Below, in pieces: positions 61,177 through 64,000 of a DNA stretch of 64,000 bases. The stretch lies in assembly GCA_964562165.1 (NCBI GenBank), contig CAZLRZ010000001.1, positions 17,028-81,027 on the forward strand, written 5' to 3'. Made by a program: the position numbers and the translations under genes. The notes under the pieces were generated by a model. The model was not told the origin of the DNA. It worked only from the letters and a program-made list of their open reading frames with translations, and searched no databases. Positions within the stretch are counted from its first letter, which is position 1. The number at the start of each line of letters is the position of its first letter. The DNA is from JAKQLP01 sp964562165. GTDB lineage: Bacteria; Patescibacteriota; Dojkabacteria; B142; OLB20.

Positions 61177-61788
61177 TTGGTCAATACACCATCTGACGCC
61201 AAATATTTAAATAACCTTGTTGAAAAGGCTATTTTTAAGGATATAATTGAGCTTAATCTAATTGATAATAGAATAAAAGCACTTGAGTTACTAAAACTAC
61301 TTGCATTTCAAATAGGAAATTTGATTAGCTATACTGAACTATCAAGTAAACTTGGGATTAGTGCACCTACTGTACAAAGATATATTGAGATTTTCGAATT
61401 GAGTTTTTTGATTTATCGAATTTATCCATATTCTACTAATCAAAGGGATGAGATAGGAAAAGCACCCAAAATATATTTTTGGGACTTAGGATTAAGGAAT
61501 GCATTGATAAATAATTTTGAGAATATGCGAGTTAGAGGTGACTCAGGTGCGTTGTTCGAAAACTTTGTACTTAATGAAGTCAAGAAAGAGATTGATTACT
61601 TAGATCTGAATTACAAAGTAAATTATTGGAGATTAAAATCAGGATCAGAAGTTGATTTGGTATTAAGCAACTCGAAAACTCTTCTTGGATGCGAGGTCAA
61701 ATATTCAAATGGCATAATTTCCAAGGCATTTCAAAATAGATATCCAAATGCAAAAGTTCATTTAATCACTAGTGATAATATACTTTAG
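61177..61788 (+). CDS. DUF4143 C-terminal half after the frameshift
   Basis: The ATG at 61177 is probably not a true start, since the same frame is open from 61069 (preceding segment FSSIWENILTYGQYPYLV fits the family). Then comes a winged-helix-like segment (ISYTELSSKLGISAPTVQRY) and the DUF4143 nuclease-fold-like end (NYWRLKSGSEVDLVLSN, GCEVKYSNG). Joining to the N-terminal half by a -1 shift in the T5/A4/T4 runs around 61073-61093 gives about 387 residues, normal for the family. Confidence 0.85.
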   Translation: MVNTPSDAKYLNNLVEKAIFKDIIELNLIDNRIKALELLKLLAFQIGNLISYTELSSKLGISAPTVQRYIEIFELSFLIYRIYPYSTNQRDEIGKAPKIYFWDLGLRNALINNFENMRVRGDSGALFENFVLNEVKKEIDYLDLNYKVNYWRLKSGSEVDLVLSNSKTLLGCEVKYSNGIISKAFQNRYPNAKVHLITSDNIL

Positions 61789-61853
61789 GAATTGCCATTT
61801 AACCTGAAGTTCGGAAATATGTTCCCAAACTATCTCAAAAAACTTATTAATCC

Positions 61854-61881
61854 GTTCGTAACTAGTCCCGCCGCTCCGATA
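61854..61881 (+). repeat. tRNA-3'-end-like remnant and right repeat copy
   Basis: GTTCGTAA at 61854-61861 is followed by CTAG and then TCCCGCCGCTCCGATA, whose last 11 bases repeat the tRNA-Pro 3' end. It looks like a tRNA T-arm/acceptor remnant with its 5' T-stem replaced, as expected of a recombination junction. Confidence 0.4.
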
Positions 61882-61958
61882 ATAAACAAATTTTCCAAAT
61901 GGTTGTATAATTAGATATTCGCATTTTTTGCAAATATATTACCTATTATCTATATAAT

Positions 61959-62663
61959 ATGGAACTAACTAATAAAGTGGCGATAGTTACTGGAGGCTCA
62001 GATGGACTAGGACTTTCAATTGTAAAGAAACTTTTATTTGAAGGAAGTTTTGTGCATATAATCTCAAGAGATAAAGATAAACAAGGTAAGATATTGAGTG
62101 AAATAAAAAACAAAAACTTATTTACTCATCAAGTTGATGTTTCAAATTATGAAGAAATTTCAAAAGCAATTAAAGATATTGGTGATGTAGATATTCTTGT
62201 GAATAATGCAGGTGTTTGGTTAGAAGGCAATGTCGAAGACAATAGTCCCGATTCAGTTGCAAAAACAATTGATGTTAATGTCAAAGGGGTAATTTTTAGC
62301 ACAAAAGCAGTCCTTCCTATATTGAAAAGAAAAAATGATGGATATATTTTTAATATTTCTTCAACTTCAGGATTAAAAGGAAGAGAGGGACAATCAGTAT
62401 ATGTTGCAAGTAAATTTGCTGTCACAGGTTTTACAGATTCTTTAAAAGAAGATTTAAAGCTAACTAATATCAAAGTTGCCGGATTTTATCCAGGAGGAAT
62501 GCATACAAAATTATTTGATAAAGCAGGCTACCCTAAAGACAATTCAAAATGGATGGATACAGATAAAGTTGCAAATATAATTGTTTCGATTCTCAAGCTA
62601 GATGATTCTATGATTTTAGATCATGTTGTATTAAACAAACGAATTACTAAAACAATTAAATAG
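61959..62663 (+). CDS. Short-chain dehydrogenase/reductase
   Basis: 234 residues. The cofactor motif is VTGGSDGLGLSIVKKL, with ISRDKD suggesting NADP preference; NNAGVWLEG; the catalytic serine in NISSTSGLKG; and YVASKFAVTGF with Tyr and Lys. Substrate unknown. It lies alone, just outside the right edge of the possible island. TATAAT lies directly before the ATG, and TATTAT 9 bp further. Confidence 0.9.
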   Translation: MELTNKVAIVTGGSDGLGLSIVKKLLFEGSFVHIISRDKDKQGKILSEIKNKNLFTHQVDVSNYEEISKAIKDIGDVDILVNNAGVWLEGNVEDNSPDSVAKTIDVNVKGVIFSTKAVLPILKRKNDGYIFNISSTSGLKGREGQSVYVASKFAVTGFTDSLKEDLKLTNIKVAGFYPGGMHTKLFDKAGYPKDNSKWMDTDKVANIIVSILKLDDSMILDHVVLNKRITKTIK

Positions 62664-62775
62664 AGATTTCTTCAATAATAAAACAATGTTTTTATTCAAT
62701 TTGCATAATTAATTTTGCCTCTCTTCAAAAAAAACTGTTACTATTAAATAACATAATTTTTTGAAGATATATCAT

Positions 62776-63135
62776 ATGGCAATCGATATACAGCAAGATA
62801 CGGCAACAACAGAATTACCTACCCAACCAAAAGAAGCACTTAAGTTGGATACTCCGATAGAATTTGCTTTTCATACTATGAACCAATTAGACGGAAGGAT
62901 TGTTTCTAATATGGATGGATTGATCATGGAAATTCAGGGTTTTCTTGTTGGGGCATTATCTTCAGAAACTTCTAATACCATAAATTCATTGCAGGGAATT
63001 GCTCGAAGTAAAAGACAGCAATATTTAGACGGCTTACCAAAAGATGTGTGTAATTTAAATTTTGCACAGGAAGAATTAATGAACGGGAACGTAATAAAAG
63101 AATGGTTTGAAAAAAAAATTTCCATTCCCTGTTAA
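62776..63135 (+). CDS. Repeat-domain protein, first unit (ends at A9 frameshift)
   Basis: 119 residues from ATG 62776. Unrecognised helical protein. The part from about residue 30 (NMDGLIMEIQGFLVGALSS, LQGIARSKRQQYLDGL) is clearly homologous to the next frame (FGLISQIKSFAAGKFDPE, LEGIARTRRQDYLEQ). It ends EWFEKKISIPC, but with one A fewer in the A9 run (63110-63118) it would read EWFEKKFPFPV and continue into the second frame, matching the EWYNKHFP of unit 2. Confidence 0.6.
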   Translation: MAIDIQQDTATTELPTQPKEALKLDTPIEFAFHTMNQLDGRIVSNMDGLIMEIQGFLVGALSSETSNTINSLQGIARSKRQQYLDGLPKDVCNLNFAQEELMNGNVIKEWFEKKISIPC

Positions 63136-63550
63136 AAACCCAATCGGATTTACCTCAACAAATCAAGAATTATTTCAAGGAGTAGGTACCACGGCTAAAG
63201 AAAATGAAATAAACACTCTGCCGGAGATGCTTACTGATGAAGAACGTTTTGCTACTAATGTCCTTCAAAAAATGGATGGAAGTAATATTAATATTATGTT
63301 TGGATTGATTTCACAGATAAAAAGTTTTGCTGCTGGAAAGTTCGATCCAGAAACAGCCAACATATTAAAACGACTCGAAGGTATTGCTCGAACTAGAAGG
63401 CAGGATTATTTAGAACAAATTATCGATAATATATCTATGCAATATGCTCAATATCAATTAAGAGAAGGTTTAATCAACATAGAATGGTATAATAAACACT
63501 TCCCAGAAAAAGAAGGGGGTTCCTTCGGTTTTGCACCAAATAACAAATGA
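63107..63550 (+). CDS. Repeat-domain protein, second unit
   Basis: Open from TTG 63107, which is unlikely to be a real start as it lies in the slip site. It carries a second copy of the unit found upstream, with MFGLISQIKSF, GIARTRRQDYL, AQYQLREGLI and EWYNKHFPEKEGG. With a one-base correction the two frames give a 257-residue protein of two repeats. Its stop overlaps the next start by 4 bp (ATGA), so it is translated together with the DNA glycosylase gene. Function unknown. Confidence 0.65.
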   Translation: MKKKFPFPVKNPIGFTSTNQELFQGVGTTAKENEINTLPEMLTDEERFATNVLQKMDGSNINIMFGLISQIKSFAAGKFDPETANILKRLEGIARTRRQDYLEQIIDNISMQYAQYQLREGLINIEWYNKHFPEKEGGSFGFAPNNK

Positions 63551-63999
63551 GACTCTGGTCAATTCACCCAAAATATCTCGATAACAAAGGATTAGTAGCA
63601 GTTTGGCGCGAAAGTCTTTTGGCTAAAAAAGTCCTTGAAGGAAACACTAAAGGTTACAAAAATCACCCTCAATTAAAAAGATTTAAAAATTCCAAAAACC
63701 CGATTTTGTTAATTAATCGATACCTACTCTTCATCTACAATGAATCACAAAATAGAGGATATAAATTCGATAAAAATAAAATAAATATTTTGGAAAGTTT
63801 TGAAGAATTCAAAATCTTAGTTACAACAAAACAAATCGAATATGAATATCAGCATTTATTGAAAAAGCTCACTGTTCGTGACTTAAAAAAATTTGAACAA
63901 ATCAAAGACAATAAAACAGTTGATCCAAATCCCCTTTTCGAAGTAATCGAAGGCGAAATCGAAGATTGGGAAAAATTCTCCTTGCCCAAAATTTCCTAG
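63547..63999 (+). CDS. Pyrimidine dimer DNA glycosylase/endonuclease V-like protein
   Basis: 150 residues, complete; the stop lies one base before the window ends. MRLWSIHPKYLDNKGLVAVW, the segment GNTKGYKNHPQLKRF and INRYLLFIYNES match the Pyr_excise family, whose founding member is T4 endonuclease V (DenV). Such enzymes excise UV-induced thymine dimers or act on other base lesions. Coupled to the preceding gene by the ATGA overlap. Confidence 0.88.
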   Translation: MRLWSIHPKYLDNKGLVAVWRESLLAKKVLEGNTKGYKNHPQLKRFKNSKNPILLINRYLLFIYNESQNRGYKFDKNKINILESFEEFKILVTTKQIEYEYQHLLKKLTVRDLKKFEQIKDNKTVDPNPLFEVIEGEIEDWEKFSLPKIS

Positions 64000-64000
64000 T

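Larger units (their letters stand above)
57926..61881. mobile_element. Possible integrated accessory segment after tRNA-Pro
   Basis: Bounded by 11-bp direct repeats, the left inside tRNA-Pro. It carries a hydrolase, a kinase/HAD pair and a frameshifted ATPase, with larger intergenic spaces than the rest of the window and several tRNA-3'-like remnants. No integrase or transposase is seen, so mobility would need help in trans, or the repeats may be coincidental. Confidence 0.3.

Noticed and set aside
1..64000. Recoded UGA (as in Gracilibacteria/Absconditabacteria)
   Set aside because: UGA terminates sufC and others at expected family ends, and no conserved gene here needs UGA as an amino acid codon.

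Overview
The window looks like a chromosomal stretch of a streamlined, AT-rich bacterium, most likely a member of the Patescibacteria (Candidate Phyla Radiation). The signs are a compact S10/spc/alpha ribosomal block with no rpmD (uL30) between rpsE and rplO, near absence of Shine-Dalgarno motifs, many 4-30 bp gene overlaps, and double-anchored surface proteins without clear homologues. UGA is an ordinary stop (for example the end of sufC). I cannot fix the lineage more precisely from sequence alone. The window contains two runs of exactly 100 N, so it comes from a scaffolded draft assembly.

Layout. 1-3327 (+): SUF iron-sulfur operon (sufC fragment, sufB, a very short sufD-like gene, sufS). 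3302-10162 (-): a GNAT, SecF/SecD, DUF2207 protein with LemA, and an HI0933-type flavoprotein. 10208-12996: an MFS transporter (+) and a tandem ThyX-like protein (-). 13136-31640 (-): the translation block, read from fusA and tuf through S10, L3, L4, L23, L2, S19, L22, S3, L16, L29, S17, L14, L24, L5, S14, S8, L6, L18, S5, L15, SecY, IF-1, L36, S13, S11, S4, RpoA, L17, L13 to S9. It ends in a clear hairpin terminator, and promoters are visible before fusA, tuf and infA. 31767-35455 (-): a MacAB-like ABC exporter operon whose last gene is a Trm9-like methyltransferase, divergent from an Elp3 homologue (35488-37191, +). 37255-38975: pentose-phosphate genes (RpiB, an Rpe-like protein, TalC-type transaldolase). 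39005-44311 (-): GNAT, mannose-1-phosphate guanylyltransferase, phosphohexomutase, ApbE and a cohesin-like membrane protein. 44395-51356: two small proteins, SHMT and FolD (one-carbon metabolism), an FAD amine-oxidase-like protein and a DUF2298/YYY membrane protein interrupted by gap 1. 51418-57812 (+): a multi-pass membrane protein and four related surface proteins, the third interrupted by gap 2. 57860-57934: tRNA-Pro(UGG). 57935-61958: an accessory segment (hydrolase, kinase plus HAD pair, frameshifted ATPase) with repeated tRNA-3'-end-like sequences. 61959-63999: SDR, a two-repeat protein broken at an A9 run, and an endonuclease V-like DNA glycosylase.

How parts may work together. Elp3 and the Trm9-like enzyme could give mcm5U at the tRNA wobble position, a eukaryote-style pathway in a bacterium. 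Mannose activation, the YYY membrane protein and the Thr/Pro-rich surface proteins may together form a glycosylated cell surface (inference). SHMT plus FolD supply methylene-THF, consistent with a ThyX-type thymidylate synthase.

Most notable signals: the four-member surface protein family with a shared TALxSxEVD segment before the second membrane helix; the Elp3/Trm9-like pair; -10 boxes lying 5-6 nt before start codons, suggesting leaderless mRNAs; the island-like segment after tRNA-Pro; and two assembly gaps flanked by identical 55-bp sequences, which collapse to intact reading frames.
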